Part shown: one piece after another, positions 1 to 7,413 of the stretch
Layout: every line of letters starts with the position of its first letter
Numbering within the stretch: the first letter of the stretch is position 1
Assembly: GCA_035968095.1 (NCBI GenBank)
Contig: JAWQFW010000120.1
Span: forward strand, 1-15,203
Direction of reading: 5' to 3'
Source of the DNA: IIICB1 sp035968095
GTDB lineage: Bacteria; Cyanobacteriota; Cyanobacteriia; Cyanobacteriales; SIO1D9
Length of the DNA stretch: 15,203 nucleotides
The notes under the pieces: model-generated
Told to the model about the DNA's origin: nothing
Database searches by the model: none
Seen by the model: the letters and a program-made list of their open reading frames with translations, nothing else
Translations under genes and position numbers: made by a program

Positions 1-2
1 GC

Positions 3-8
3 TATAAT
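3..8 (+). promoter_or_regulatory. Possible -10 box before the NYN gene
   Basis: A perfect TATAAT lies at the left edge, 58 bases before the first gene's ATG. Any -35 element would be outside the window, so this rests on the hexamer and its position alone. Confidence 0.3.
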
Positions 9-65
9 ACTAGGTTAAGCTAAGAAAGCGAAATCAAAATTTTATCAGTTTTAGGTATATTTTCT

Positions 66-590
66 ATGTGTTGTAGACCGAACCGTCTGTCTATTTTCGT
101 AGACGGAAACAATATGTTCTACGCTCAACAAAAAAATGGTTGGTTTTTTGACCCAAAACGGGTTTTGAAGTATTTTCAATTTGAAGATGAACCAAACATA
201 ATGTTGGTAAATGCTTTTTGGTACACCGGACTAAAAGATTCCCAGGATCAGCGAGGATTTAGAGATGCTTTGATTAGTTTAGGTTATACGGTAAGAACGA
301 AAATTTTGAAAGAATATTATGATGATAGTTCAGGGCGTTACTCACAAAAGGCAAATCTAGATATAGAAATTGTTGTTGATATGTTTAACACCTGCGATCA
401 GTATAATCGAGTAGTTTTATTTAGTGGTGATGGTGATTTTGAAAGAGCGATAGAATTATTACGTTCTAAAAATACTCATATTACGGTGGTTTCTACGGAA
501 GGGATGATTGCTAGGGAATTGCGTAATGCTACGGATCGTTATATCGACTTAAATGATATTCGTGACAAAATTGAAAAAGTTGATTATTAG
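66..590 (+). CDS. NYN domain protein, LabA/DUF88-like putative ribonuclease
   Basis: A 174-residue cytoplasmic protein that is a single NYN (PIN-like) domain. The N-terminal strand ends in VDGNN (residues 12-16), which carries the first metal-binding aspartate, D13. Further acidic positions are D99 and D105 in the NLDIEIVVDM stretch, and D122 and D124 in SGDGDF (120-125). The domain closes with ELRNATDRYIDL (151-162), typical of the LabA branch. NYN proteins are thought to be metal-dependent RNases; cyanobacterial LabA itself acts in circadian output downstream of KaiC, but that role cannot be assumed for every homologue. The ATG at 66 is the only upstream ATG in frame, and I see no clear Shine-Dalgarno sequence, so a start a few codons later is possible. 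leuA follows 74 bases downstream on the same strand but has its own ribosome binding site. The fold is secure; substrate and role are unknown. Confidence 0.88.
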   Translation: MCCRPNRLSIFVDGNNMFYAQQKNGWFFDPKRVLKYFQFEDEPNIMLVNAFWYTGLKDSQDQRGFRDALISLGYTVRTKILKEYYDDSSGRYSQKANLDIEIVVDMFNTCDQYNRVVLFSGDGDFERAIELLRSKNTHITVVSTEGMIARELRNATDRYIDLNDIRDKIEKVDY

Positions 591-664
591 TTGCTACAAA
601 GAAATAAAAGCTGCATATTCTAGCTAAAAGTCAAAAAGTTAAGCAAAATAAACAAAGGAGACTT

Positions 665-2272
665 ATGAGTCAAGGACATGACCGGATTATCATTTTTGAT
701 ACGACTCTGCGTGATGGGGAACAATCCCCTGGAGCAACTTTGAATGTTGAGGAAAAGTTGACGATCGCCCGCGCTTTGGCAAAATTAGGGGTGGATGTGA
801 TTGAAGCTGGTTTTCCGAGAGCTAGTAGTGGCGATTTTGAGGCGGTACAACGCATTGCGGCAACGGTGGGTACGGAAACAGGACCGAGAATCTGCGGTTT
901 AGCGCGGGCGACGAAAGAAGATATTAAGGTGGCTGGTGAAGCGCTCAAACCTGCGGCGAAAGGTAGAATTCATACTTTTATCGCGACTTCGGATATTCAT
1001 TTACAATATAAGCTGCGTCGAACTCGCGCTGAGGTTTTGTCAATTGTCCCGGAAATGGTCGCTTATGCGAAATCCTTGGTGGATGATGTGGAGTTTTCTC
1101 CAGAAGATGCGGGACGTAGCGATCCAGAATTTTTGTATCAAGTTTTGGAAAGGGCGATCGCGGCGGGTGCAACAACGGTAAATATTCCCGATACGGTGGG
1201 TTATACTACGCCGAGTGAATTTGGGGCTTTGATTCGCGGAATTAAAGAAAATGTCCCCAATATTGACCAAGCAATTATTTCGGTTCACGGTCATAATGAT
1301 TTAGGTTTGGCGGTGGCGAATTTCCTCGAAGCTGTCAAAAATGGGGCGCGACAGTTGGAATGTACGATTAATGGGATTGGCGAACGTGCCGGAAATGCGG
1401 CTTTGGAAGAGTTGGTGATGGCTCTTTATGTCCGCCGTCAGTATTTTAATCCTTTCTTGGGCAGAGAGCCAAATTCGGAAGAACCTTTGACAAATATCGA
1501 GACGAAGCAAATTTATAAGACTTCTCGCTTGGTTTCCAGTTTGACAGGAATGGCGGTACAACCGAATAAAGCGATCGTCGGTGCAAATGCTTTTGCTCAT
1601 GAGTCGGGTATTCACCAAGATGGGGTACTGAAAAATAAGCTGACTTATGAGATTATGGATGCTGAATCGATTGGTTTGAATACCAATCAGATTATCCTGG
1701 GTAAACATTCCGGACGCAATGCTTTTCGGACTCGTTTGCGTGAGTTGGGCTTTGAATTGTCTGAGACTGATTTGAATAAAGCCTTTTTGCGCTTTAAAGA
1801 TGTGGCGGATAAGAAAAAAGCGATTAGCGATTGGGATCTAGAGGCGATCGTGAATGACGAAATTCGCCAAGTACCAGAGTTGTATCGTTTGGAATTAGTT
1901 CAGGTTTCTTGTGGCGATCGCGCCACTCCAACCGCAACGGTGACTTTGCGTACTCCTACAGGTGAAGAATTGACTGATGCGGCGATCGGTACGGGACCTG
2001 TGGATGCGGTTTATCAAGCGATTAATCGGGTGGTTAATGTCCCTAACGAGTTAATTGAGTTTTCTGTGAAGTCAGTGACGGCGGGTATTGACGCGATCGG
2101 AGAAGTAACTATTCGTTTGCGACATGAAAATAAAACTTATTCTGGTCAGGCGGCGAATACCGATATTATTGTCGCATCGGCACGGGCTTATATTAGCGCT
2201 TTGAACCGTCTTTCTGCTGCTTTGGAAAAACAAGAAGCACAATCAAGCGAAGTTCCTGTTGTGGCGCAATAA
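665..2272 (+). CDS. leuA: 2-isopropylmalate synthase
   Basis: Condenses acetyl-CoA with 2-oxoisovalerate to give 2-isopropylmalate, the first committed step of leucine synthesis, in the cytoplasm. At 535 residues it has the usual length of the bacterial long form. The TIM-barrel catalytic domain (about 8-275) carries DTTLRDGEQSPG (12-23, with R16 and metal ligand D17), the HGHND motif (208-212, ligands H208 and H210) and GIGERAGN (237-244). The linker subdomain has AHESGIHQDG (311-320) and LGKHSGRNAF (345-354). The C-terminal part (about 390-520, with GTGPVDAVY at 442-450) is the LeuA dimer/allosteric domain, so leucine feedback inhibition is expected. The start is supported by AAGGAG at 655-660, four bases before the ATG. 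These features separate it from homocitrate synthase and from short LeuA forms without the regulatory domain. It stands alone: no leuB, leuC or leuD is in the window. Confidence 0.97.
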   Translation: MSQGHDRIIIFDTTLRDGEQSPGATLNVEEKLTIARALAKLGVDVIEAGFPRASSGDFEAVQRIAATVGTETGPRICGLARATKEDIKVAGEALKPAAKGRIHTFIATSDIHLQYKLRRTRAEVLSIVPEMVAYAKSLVDDVEFSPEDAGRSDPEFLYQVLERAIAAGATTVNIPDTVGYTTPSEFGALIRGIKENVPNIDQAIISVHGHNDLGLAVANFLEAVKNGARQLECTINGIGERAGNAALEELVMALYVRRQYFNPFLGREPNSEEPLTNIETKQIYKTSRLVSSLTGMAVQPNKAIVGANAFAHESGIHQDGVLKNKLTYEIMDAESIGLNTNQIILGKHSGRNAFRTRLRELGFELSETDLNKAFLRFKDVADKKKAISDWDLEAIVNDEIRQVPELYRLELVQVSCGDRATPTATVTLRTPTGEELTDAAIGTGPVDAVYQAINRVVNVPNELIEFSVKSVTAGIDAIGEVTIRLRHENKTYSGQAANTDIIVASARAYISALNRLSAALEKQEAQSSEVPVVAQ

Positions 2273-2287
2273 TTGCCGTTAGCAACA

Positions 2288-2336
2288 GTTAGATTGTCGC
2301 CCACATTCCGCACTGCAAAATGTAGTGTTATCTAAC
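2288..2336. repeat. Nested inverted repeat after leuA
   Basis: GTTAGAT (2288-2294) pairs with ATCTAAC (2330-2336). Inside, CACTGCA (2311-2317) pairs with TGTAGTG (2321-2327), allowing one G-U, around an AAA loop. It lies 15 bases after the leuA stop and could protect or end the leuA transcript, but no T-run follows. Part of it (2300-2311) recurs at 5749-5760 on the other strand, so it may be a dispersed repeat. Confidence 0.45.
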
Positions 2337-2388
2337 CCAATTTGGCGATCGCCCTATACTGCTTCAGCTTTTGGAAAAAGTTTTCTGG

Positions 2389-2428
2389 GAAGCCCCAACT
2401 AAACTCCGTTATAGTTGGGGTACTTCAC
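2389..2428 (+). mobile_element. Hairpin resembling an IS200/IS605 right end (relic)
   Basis: GAAG (2389-2392) and CCCCAACTA (2393-2401) pair with TAGTTGGGG (2412-2420) and CTTC (2423-2426), leaving a ten-base loop and a two-base TA bulge. It is followed by the CAC of a TACTTCAC ending. A GAAGCCCC stem with a GGGGTA(C/G)TTCAC tail is what I recall of many cyanobacterial IS200/IS605 (TnpB-type) right ends. No transposase or TnpB sequence is present, so this would be a remnant. It may also work as a terminator between the convergent leuA and phosphatase genes, although neither side has a T-run. Confidence 0.45.
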
Positions 2429-2769
2429 ACATCTGTTCGCTTAACAACAGTTCCTAAAAGGGGGATTACTTTTTTCTGTAATAACTCGACTAAAGCTGGC
2501 GACCCATACTCGTACTTGTCGGGAATGTCCAAGCAGATCGTGCGCTTATTCTTTAGCCAAGGTTGAAACTTTTTGGAGAGTTTGCTTCGATGAGACTTCT
2601 CCATCACAAAAATAATATCTGCCCACTCAATGGCTTCACTGGTCAAAGTCATTTCGGCGTTGCGGTCTAATCCGGCTGAATCGACTTCCAATCCTTCATA
2701 ATTGGCAAATAAAGCTGCGGCGGTAGGGCTGCGTAACCGATTCTGACTGCAAACGAATAACAATTTCAT
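2425..2769 (-). CDS. Low-molecular-weight protein tyrosine phosphatase family protein (COG4551-like)
   Basis: A 114-residue cytoplasmic protein. The N-terminus MKLLFVCSQNRLRS contains the CX5R(S/T) phosphate-binding loop (C7 nucleophile, R13, S14) of LMW phosphatases, followed by SPTAA. It is much shorter than classical LMW-PTPs (about 150 residues) but fits the short COG4551 group, which also has the CSQNRLRSPT signature. DIPDKY (81-86) is the likely equivalent of the general-acid DPY/DPF region. The ATG lies 11 bases after the stop of the upstream TPR gene, so the two are probably co-transcribed; I see no strong Shine-Dalgarno sequence. The last codon and stop (GTG TGA) overlap the transposon-end-like hairpin, so the final few residues may have been changed by an old insertion. 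Phosphatase activity is predicted from the loop; the substrate is unknown. Confidence 0.85.
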   Translation of the reverse strand: MKLLFVCSQNRLRSPTAAALFANYEGLEVDSAGLDRNAEMTLTSEAIEWADIIFVMEKSHRSKLSKKFQPWLKNKRTICLDIPDKYEYGSPALVELLQKKVIPLLGTVVKRTDV

Positions 2770-2780
2770 CGCATTAAGGT

Positions 2781-4484
2781 TTAGGGTTTATATTTAGCGG
2801 AGGGGACGATAATTTCTGCTAGGGCGGGGATAAGTTCGTAATCATCCTGAAAGGCGTAATGTTGCTGGCTTAGGTCTTGATAATAATCGCTTTCATATTG
2901 GCGGTCAAGGGATCTCGCTTTTTGGTAGTAACCATCAATGAGGTCAGAATTATCGGAAGCAAGGGCAGTATAACCGACGGCTAGATTATAGTAACCAGGG
3001 GCATATTGGGGATTTTTTTCCTTGGTGCGCCCGAAGTAAAAGATGGCTCGTCCATAATCTTGTTTCCCCTCGGCATAGGCAATGCCAAGGTTAATATAGG
3101 CATCTAGGCGATCGTCATCAAGGGCGATCGCTTGAGTGAAGTCGGCGATCGCCCGATCGTAGTCTTTCAGACGATAATGGACAATGCCCCGTTGGAAATA
3201 GGCAAGGGCATTGGTCGGGTCAAGATTAGTAACAGCCGTATAATCGGCGATCGCCTGTTGGTAGTTTTCTGTATTGTCAATCGTTTCCCCCGTAACGGCA
3301 TCAACCGTATTGACCTCGTAATCAGTCGCCGTCAGATGATAATCATAGTAGGCTCGACCCCGGTTGAGGTAGGGCATCACAAACAACGGACTAATCCTGA
3401 TGGCTTCGGTATAGTCGGCGATCGCACTTTCATTGCCCCTAAAACTCTGCATCAGTAGTCCCCGATTGTAATAGGGCAGTGCATAATTTGGATCGACCTT
3501 GATGGCTTCTAAAAATAGCGATGACCCTTGTTCAATGGGCAATTGCTCCTTTTGGACAACTCCGAGATTGTTATAAAACCACGCTAACAAAGGCGATTGG
3601 GGATCGGATGCTAAGGTGTGCGCGATCGCTGCATTAAATGAAACCGCAGCTTCATCAGGGTTGTTGGCGCGATAATAGCTCACTCCTTGGTTAAAATGGG
3701 CGATCGCCCGATCCGGTTGTAAGCGAATCACTTCTTCATAATCCGCGATCGCCTCTTGATAGCGTTTCAATTCGTAATTGCGATTACCCCGCCCAAAATA
3801 AGCCTCTAAATTATCAGGATCGGCGGCAATTTGCCGATTGTAGCCCTCAATTTGGTCGTCTAAGGGTCGGGAAGGCAGATAAACCTCTCTCTGGGACCAG
3901 TCGAAACGAGGTGTTACCAGTGGTACATCCGGTATCGTCGGGAAAGGCTCTAAATTAGGCGATGATACCCTAAAAAAAGGTGAGGGAATTTGCACAGGCT
4001 GATATTGGGGGCGGCAGCCGCGATCGCCAAAATAATGGTTTACTCTGTGATGATAAATCCGCCGCCCATTCTCAAAGATGGATAGGGATGTCCAGGGGCG
4101 GAGGGTTTGGGAACCGCTCGTAGCAATCTGATAAGTGTAAATATATTCTGTTGCTTTATAAACCGTGACGGGAGGCTGCGGGGAAACCTCAATAAGCCCC
4201 CGTGGTACTGTTAATGTTTCCTTGGTACTCCGGGATTGACCCACATAATCATATTCCGTTGGGACATAACAGCCTGTGTCTCGATCTTGATAACCCCGAC
4301 TACAAATTGCCGCGAAATATTCCGGCGTAGTTAACGCCACTTGGGTGTTCATTTGTCGATTACTACACAGTACAGAGCGATCGTTAGCCAAGGCGGGTGA
4401 CATTGGCGCACTTCCCCAGAACATTCCTGCCCCTAGACTAAGTATTCCCCAACGGGCGATCGCCTTTTTGTTTAATATCATCAT
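2781..4484 (-). CDS. Exported TPR protein with an N-terminal Cys-containing domain
   Basis: About 567 residues from the ATG at 4484. The open frame extends two codons further to a TTG at 4490; ATG at 4484 or 4481 is more likely. Numbered from that TTG, residues 8-36 form a signal peptide (KK, hydrophobic stretch, ALA-N cleavage site). Residues 39-150 form a domain with C42, C63 and C74, YDYVGQSR (80-87), YIYTYQI (116-122) and SIFENGRRIYHH (137-148). A proline-rich linker (165-205) follows, then about eight TPR-type helical pairs to residue 530 (for example YQEAIADYEEVIRLQPD and YDRAIADFTQAIALDDD). An insert at 384-408 splits one TPR. It is expected to be a periplasmic or membrane-associated scaffold. 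The upstream TPR gene carries the same domain at its C-terminus. Catalytic function is unknown. Many GCGATCGC octamers lie in the TPR part, where they encode the recurrent AIAD residues. Confidence 0.85.
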   Translation of the reverse strand: MMILNKKAIARWGILSLGAGMFWGSAPMSPALANDRSVLCSNRQMNTQVALTTPEYFAAICSRGYQDRDTGCYVPTEYDYVGQSRSTKETLTVPRGLIEVSPQPPVTVYKATEYIYTYQIATSGSQTLRPWTSLSIFENGRRIYHHRVNHYFGDRGCRPQYQPVQIPSPFFRVSSPNLEPFPTIPDVPLVTPRFDWSQREVYLPSRPLDDQIEGYNRQIAADPDNLEAYFGRGNRNYELKRYQEAIADYEEVIRLQPDRAIAHFNQGVSYYRANNPDEAAVSFNAAIAHTLASDPQSPLLAWFYNNLGVVQKEQLPIEQGSSLFLEAIKVDPNYALPYYNRGLLMQSFRGNESAIADYTEAIRISPLFVMPYLNRGRAYYDYHLTATDYEVNTVDAVTGETIDNTENYQQAIADYTAVTNLDPTNALAYFQRGIVHYRLKDYDRAIADFTQAIALDDDRLDAYINLGIAYAEGKQDYGRAIFYFGRTKEKNPQYAPGYYNLAVGYTALASDNSDLIDGYYQKARSLDRQYESDYYQDLSQQHYAFQDDYELIPALAEIIVPSAKYKP

Positions 4485-4526
4485 TGACAAAATAGCTCTT
4501 CTTTAATTGACCCCAGTAAGCCTGTA

Positions 4527-4545
4527 GTTTGACGACGATTCAAAC
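4527..4545 (-). other. Small hairpin between the two TPR genes
   Basis: GTTTGA (4527-4532) pairs with TCAAAC (4540-4545) around a seven-base loop in the 88-base spacer between the two TPR genes. No T-run follows on the minus strand, so it is at most an intercistronic stem or weak pause site. Confidence 0.25.
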
Positions 4546-4572
4546 CGATAAATTGCAACAGATCAAAAGCGA

Positions 4573-5454
4573 TCAATTCGGACAACCATCGACCATTTGG
4601 TGATAAATCTGCTGTCCATCTTGAAAGATTGAAAAAGCACGCCAACAAGGTTCTTCAGAGAAATACCTTTGCTCATTTCTGACAATGTAATTAGTATTTA
4701 AACCTTCATTAGTTTCAATTTGATAGGTATATTGCCCCTCAGTTACTTTAAAGGTTATAATCCTCTTAGCTTCGTCAATAGAGCGAGTCGCATTAGATAT
4801 TTCTTTAATCTCTCCAGTTTGGCGAGATTGCCCGACATAATAGTATTCCCCTGAAAAAATCATCTCACCAGTCACATCATCCCAGTAATGAAAGACATTA
4901 CTGTTACAGAAAATGGTAGCAAATTCCGTTGTGAGAATGGCAATTTCACGTTGATCCGCTTCATTCTGCCGACAAGTCACAGAACCTTGGCGGAACTCGT
5001 TTCCATTAACTTCTATCGCTTTATCGTAGGTAGCTAGACCCCGATCGGGTTCTCCTCTATCAAAATAAAGATCGGATAGCTGACGATAGGTTTTAGCCAG
5101 ATTGTCATAGGCATAAATATGGGTAGGATCGAGTTCAATCGCTCGGCTATATTCGGCGATCGCCCGGTCATAGTCTTGCTGCTCTAAATAGGTATTGCCT
5201 TGCTGGTAATAGGCTTCTGCATCATTACTTGGTTGAGCAATGGCTTCCCTTAAGGGGTCAAGATTTTCCCTTGACCTTGAGGCATCAAACTCCTCCGTCA
5301 GCCCCCAAGCCAAGCCTGACAGGTACAGATTTCCTGTACTGGCTAAAAGCACACCGACCAGCACCAGTAACCAATGAAAACCCCGATGATTGGGTTTGTG
5401 CTGGGTTTGCCAAAGAGTCCAGCTAAACCCAATCTTTTTCTTTGTTGCAAACAT
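4573..5454 (-). CDS. Membrane-anchored or exported TPR protein with a C-terminal Cys-containing domain
   Basis: 293 residues from the ATG at 5454. An in-frame TTG at 5466 would add four residues; a GGAG lies one base before that TTG and 12 before the ATG, so spacing does not settle the choice. Numbered from the TTG, residues 30-54 are a hydrophobic segment (signal peptide or anchor), and residues 83-154 hold two TPR-type units (YDRAIAEYSRAIELDP, RGLATYDKAIEVN). Residues 163-291 match the N-terminal domain of the neighbouring long TPR protein: SVTC (C165), EFATIFC (C187), YYYVGQSR (208-215), QYTYQI (245-250) and SIFQDGQQIYHQ (279-290). The domain order is therefore reversed relative to that neighbour. 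It is probably first gene of an operon with the long TPR and phosphatase genes (spacers 88 and 11 bases). I do not recognise the shared domain, and molecular function is unknown. Confidence 0.82.
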   Translation of the reverse strand: MFATKKKIGFSWTLWQTQHKPNHRGFHWLLVLVGVLLASTGNLYLSGLAWGLTEEFDASRSRENLDPLREAIAQPSNDAEAYYQQGNTYLEQQDYDRAIAEYSRAIELDPTHIYAYDNLAKTYRQLSDLYFDRGEPDRGLATYDKAIEVNGNEFRQGSVTCRQNEADQREIAILTTEFATIFCNSNVFHYWDDVTGEMIFSGEYYYVGQSRQTGEIKEISNATRSIDEAKRIITFKVTEGQYTYQIETNEGLNTNYIVRNEQRYFSEEPCWRAFSIFQDGQQIYHQMVDGCPN

Positions 5455-5513
5455 TATGAATGCCAAACTCCGTCTTAATTATTAAAAAAGCGATCGTGAA
5501 AGATTTTTAATTC

Positions 5514-5807
5514 TTAAAATTTCAGGATTTTCTGCCAAATTGAGCGGGAATAATCCTGATGCCAATCTCGCCGCCAATATGATCCCACAAACTGCTGATG
5601 GTAACGCAACGCCACCTGTTCTAAATCCGTATTGGATTTAACTTTTTCATAAAAAACTGCTTTGTTTACTAATCCTTTATTTTGAGACGCATAAAGTGCC
5701 ATTAACTCTCCGCACGACAAGCCGTAGTATTTTTTGTAAAATGAATTAGCGGAATGTGGGTTGTAGAGCAATTTGCAGTGCAATTGCTCTAGAAATTTCA
5801 ACCCCAA
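5514..5807 (-). CDS. Hypothetical small protein, probably a 3' gene remnant with a repeat-derived start
   Basis: An open frame of 97 codons starting at TTG (5807), with no ATG until residue 36, inside apparently conserved sequence. Residues 6-20 are encoded by an inverted repeat and a dispersed repeat (5749-5790). The remaining 75 or so residues look like real protein sequence, rich in Tyr, Trp and Gln, with YKKYYGLSCGELMALYAS and a C-terminal W-RRDWHQDYSRSIWQ segment. I do not recognise the family. The most economical reading is the C-terminal piece of a larger gene whose front was replaced by repeats, so it may not be expressed. It lies 59 bases upstream of the short TPR gene on the same strand and could act only as leader sequence. 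Confidence 0.4.
   Translation of the reverse strand: MGLKFLEQLHCKLLYNPHSANSFYKKYYGLSCGELMALYASQNKGLVNKAVFYEKVKSNTDLEQVALRYHQQFVGSYWRRDWHQDYSRSIWQKILKF
5749..5790. repeat. Dispersed repeat plus inverted repeat
   Basis: GCGGAATGTGGG (5749-5760) matches the reverse complement of 2300-2311 exactly. In both places TTTGCAGTG is close by. The next part is an inverted repeat: AGAGCAATT (5765-5773) and AATTGCTCT (5782-5790) around TGCAGTGC. Confidence 0.55.
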
Positions 5808-5811
5808 AAGT

Positions 5812-5839
5812 GTAGAGACGTAGCGTGCTACGTCTCCAG
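5812..5839. repeat. Palindromic dispersed repeat, copy 1
   Basis: GAGACGTAGC (5815-5824) and GCTACGTCTC (5827-5836) are perfect 10-bp arms around GT. It belongs to a GTAGAGACGT(N)ACGTCTC type common in filamentous cyanobacteria; a diverged copy lies at 11571-11598. It sits 33 bases after the end of the S41 peptidase gene and may also serve as its transcript-end hairpin. Confidence 0.7.
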
Positions 5840-5868
5840 AGCAGATTTCCTGAACGCCAAATTGATGA

Positions 5869-7137
5869 TTATCGGCGACTCAAAAATGAAATCGCGCGTG
5901 CATATTGGGGATCGTGACCAGTACCCACTAGGGAAGGATCGCTGGTTAAACGTAATTGCTGTTCGGCGGTTAAACCAAGCTGAATATCGGGGGTAATGCC
6001 GCGTTTGTTGATATCGACACCACTGGGAGGATAATAGCGCGAAATTGTTACCGCTAAACCTGAACCATCGGAAAGTGCGTGAACCGACTGGACTGTTCCT
6101 TTACCATAAGTCCGATTTCCGACGATTGTTGCTCGTCCGTTGTCTTTCAAAGCCCCAGCGAGAATTTCACTTGCACTGGCTGAATATTCATCTACTAAGA
6201 CGACCAAAGGTAAATTTGTTAACGCAGTACGGTTTGCGGCAAATTGGCGATCGCCACCTTTGCGGTCTACAGTACGAACAATGGTTCCGGTTTCCATCCA
6301 CATCCGCGCAATATCCACACTCGCAAACAACAAACCACCCGGATTTCCGCGTAAATCAAGCACAAAAGCGTCTACCTTGTCATGATTTAGTTTGGCGATC
6401 GCCTTTTCCATTTGTTCGGCTGCGTGGGAGCTAAATTCTTCTAACTTAATGTAGCCGACTCGTTTGTTTCCTTCTTCTTTCAGTGTGTAGCGAACTGCGG
6501 GTAACTCAATCTGAGCGCGAGTCAAAACTGTCTCGAAAATTTGGCGACCATTTCGTGCCATTTTCAAGCGCACCTCAGTTCCGGTTTCACCTCGAATCAG
6601 CGCTGAGGCTTCTTCGATGCTCATTTTGGCAGTTTTCTTACCATCAATTTCGATTATTTGATCCCCGGTGCGAATATCTGCTTGAGTTGCAGGAGAATTT
6701 TCGATCGGCTCCACTACCGTCAAAATTTTCGTTTTTTTGTCAATTTCCATGCGAATCCCGACACCGGAAAGTTCGCCAGAAGTTTGACTCGAAAGAGCTT
6801 CAAATTGTTCGGGATCGAGAAAACGAGTATAGGGATCGCCGATTTCTCGTAAAGCTTCGCGAATTGTACTATATGCTTGTTCGCGACTGGTATAATTCTT
6901 ACTTAATAATTCTTGTCGTTTCGCTTGCCAGTTAACAGAATTAAAACTGCGATCTACATATTCATTGTTAACAATTTGCCAAACTTCATCAACAACTGTT
7001 TTCGGGCTATCTTCTAAAGCCGCACTCACCGAAGGTCTGATTCCAGGAGTAAAAACCGAGACAGTTGAGATCACAGCGATCGCACCTCCAAGCAGGAAAC
7101 GATCGACGGCAGATAATTTTTTGGTAGACTTTTTCAT
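5869..7137 (-). CDS. S41 family C-terminal processing peptidase (CtpB/CtpC type)
   Basis: A serine protease of the tail-specific protease family, expected in the lumen or periplasm, where it trims or degrades proteins from their C-termini. About 422 residues from the ATG at 7137; the frame is open 20 codons further to a GTG at 7197, but the ATG places a signal peptide directly at the N-terminus (KKSTKKL, hydrophobic 14-28, SVSA). Numbered from the ATG, a helical N-terminal region (45-115, with DPYTRFL) precedes a PDZ domain (about 118-205, with SGVGIRM and GDQIIEIDGK) and the S41 catalytic core. VDEYSASASEIL holds the likely nucleophile S321, and TYGKG holds the general base K346, 25 residues later as in Tsp and CtpA. 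The N-terminus is unlike the D1-processing CtpA, so I favour a CtpB or CtpC paralogue. No Shine-Dalgarno sequence is evident. Confidence 0.92.
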   Translation of the reverse strand: MKKSTKKLSAVDRFLLGGAIAVISTVSVFTPGIRPSVSAALEDSPKTVVDEVWQIVNNEYVDRSFNSVNWQAKRQELLSKNYTSREQAYSTIREALREIGDPYTRFLDPEQFEALSSQTSGELSGVGIRMEIDKKTKILTVVEPIENSPATQADIRTGDQIIEIDGKKTAKMSIEEASALIRGETGTEVRLKMARNGRQIFETVLTRAQIELPAVRYTLKEEGNKRVGYIKLEEFSSHAAEQMEKAIAKLNHDKVDAFVLDLRGNPGGLLFASVDIARMWMETGTIVRTVDRKGGDRQFAANRTALTNLPLVVLVDEYSASASEILAGALKDNGRATIVGNRTYGKGTVQSVHALSDGSGLAVTISRYYPPSGVDINKRGITPDIQLGLTAEQQLRLTSDPSLVGTGHDPQYARAISFLSRR

Positions 7138-7219
7138 ATAGAAGGAGTGCTTAACAGTTAACGCTATTTGAGGCGGTTGCAGGGAAAAATTTGACACCGT
7201 AAAGCTTTTGCAGATTTCA

Positions 7220-7236
7220 AAATAGTTTAACTATTT
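7220..7236. promoter_or_regulatory. Palindrome upstream of the S41 peptidase gene
   Basis: AAATAGTT (7220-7227) and AACTATTT (7229-7236) form 8-bp arms around one T, 83 bases before the ATG at 7137. The form fits a dimeric-regulator site, but I cannot name the regulator and such AT-rich palindromes also arise by chance. Apart from this, I see nothing in 7138-7413. Confidence 0.3.
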
Positions 7237-7413
7237 AGGCAAAAGAGCAACCCCAGTGCCACTTTCTTCATTGTCCTTATTTTTTTCAGAACTTCAGGAA
7301 TTACAGTTAAAAGATTTAACATTGACTTTAATTCCTAATTACTTGTTTTTCTTAATTGATTTTTTGGCTTATTTCGGCTTATTTGTCAAGCAAATTTAGC
7401 AATTTTTTGTATT

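Noticed and set aside
670..1708. Several open frames opposite or within leuA (for example 670-948, 1040-1294 and 1301-1708 minus, 936-1181 plus)
   Set aside because: They are shadows of leuA, which has complete catalytic motifs through these positions; none has a ribosome binding site or recognisable protein features.
2342..2566. 74-codon plus-strand frame across the transposon-end-like hairpin
   Set aside because: It overlaps the phosphatase gene on the other strand and shows no domain or ribosome binding site.
5812..5839. Standard intrinsic terminator for the S41 peptidase gene
   Set aside because: The palindrome has no T-run on either strand and has a diverged relative elsewhere, so it is better described as a dispersed repeat, although it may help end transcripts.
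6045..6935. Long plus-strand frames opposite the S41 peptidase gene
   Set aside because: The minus-strand frame holds the PDZ and catalytic motifs; the plus-strand products are compositionally odd and resemble no family.
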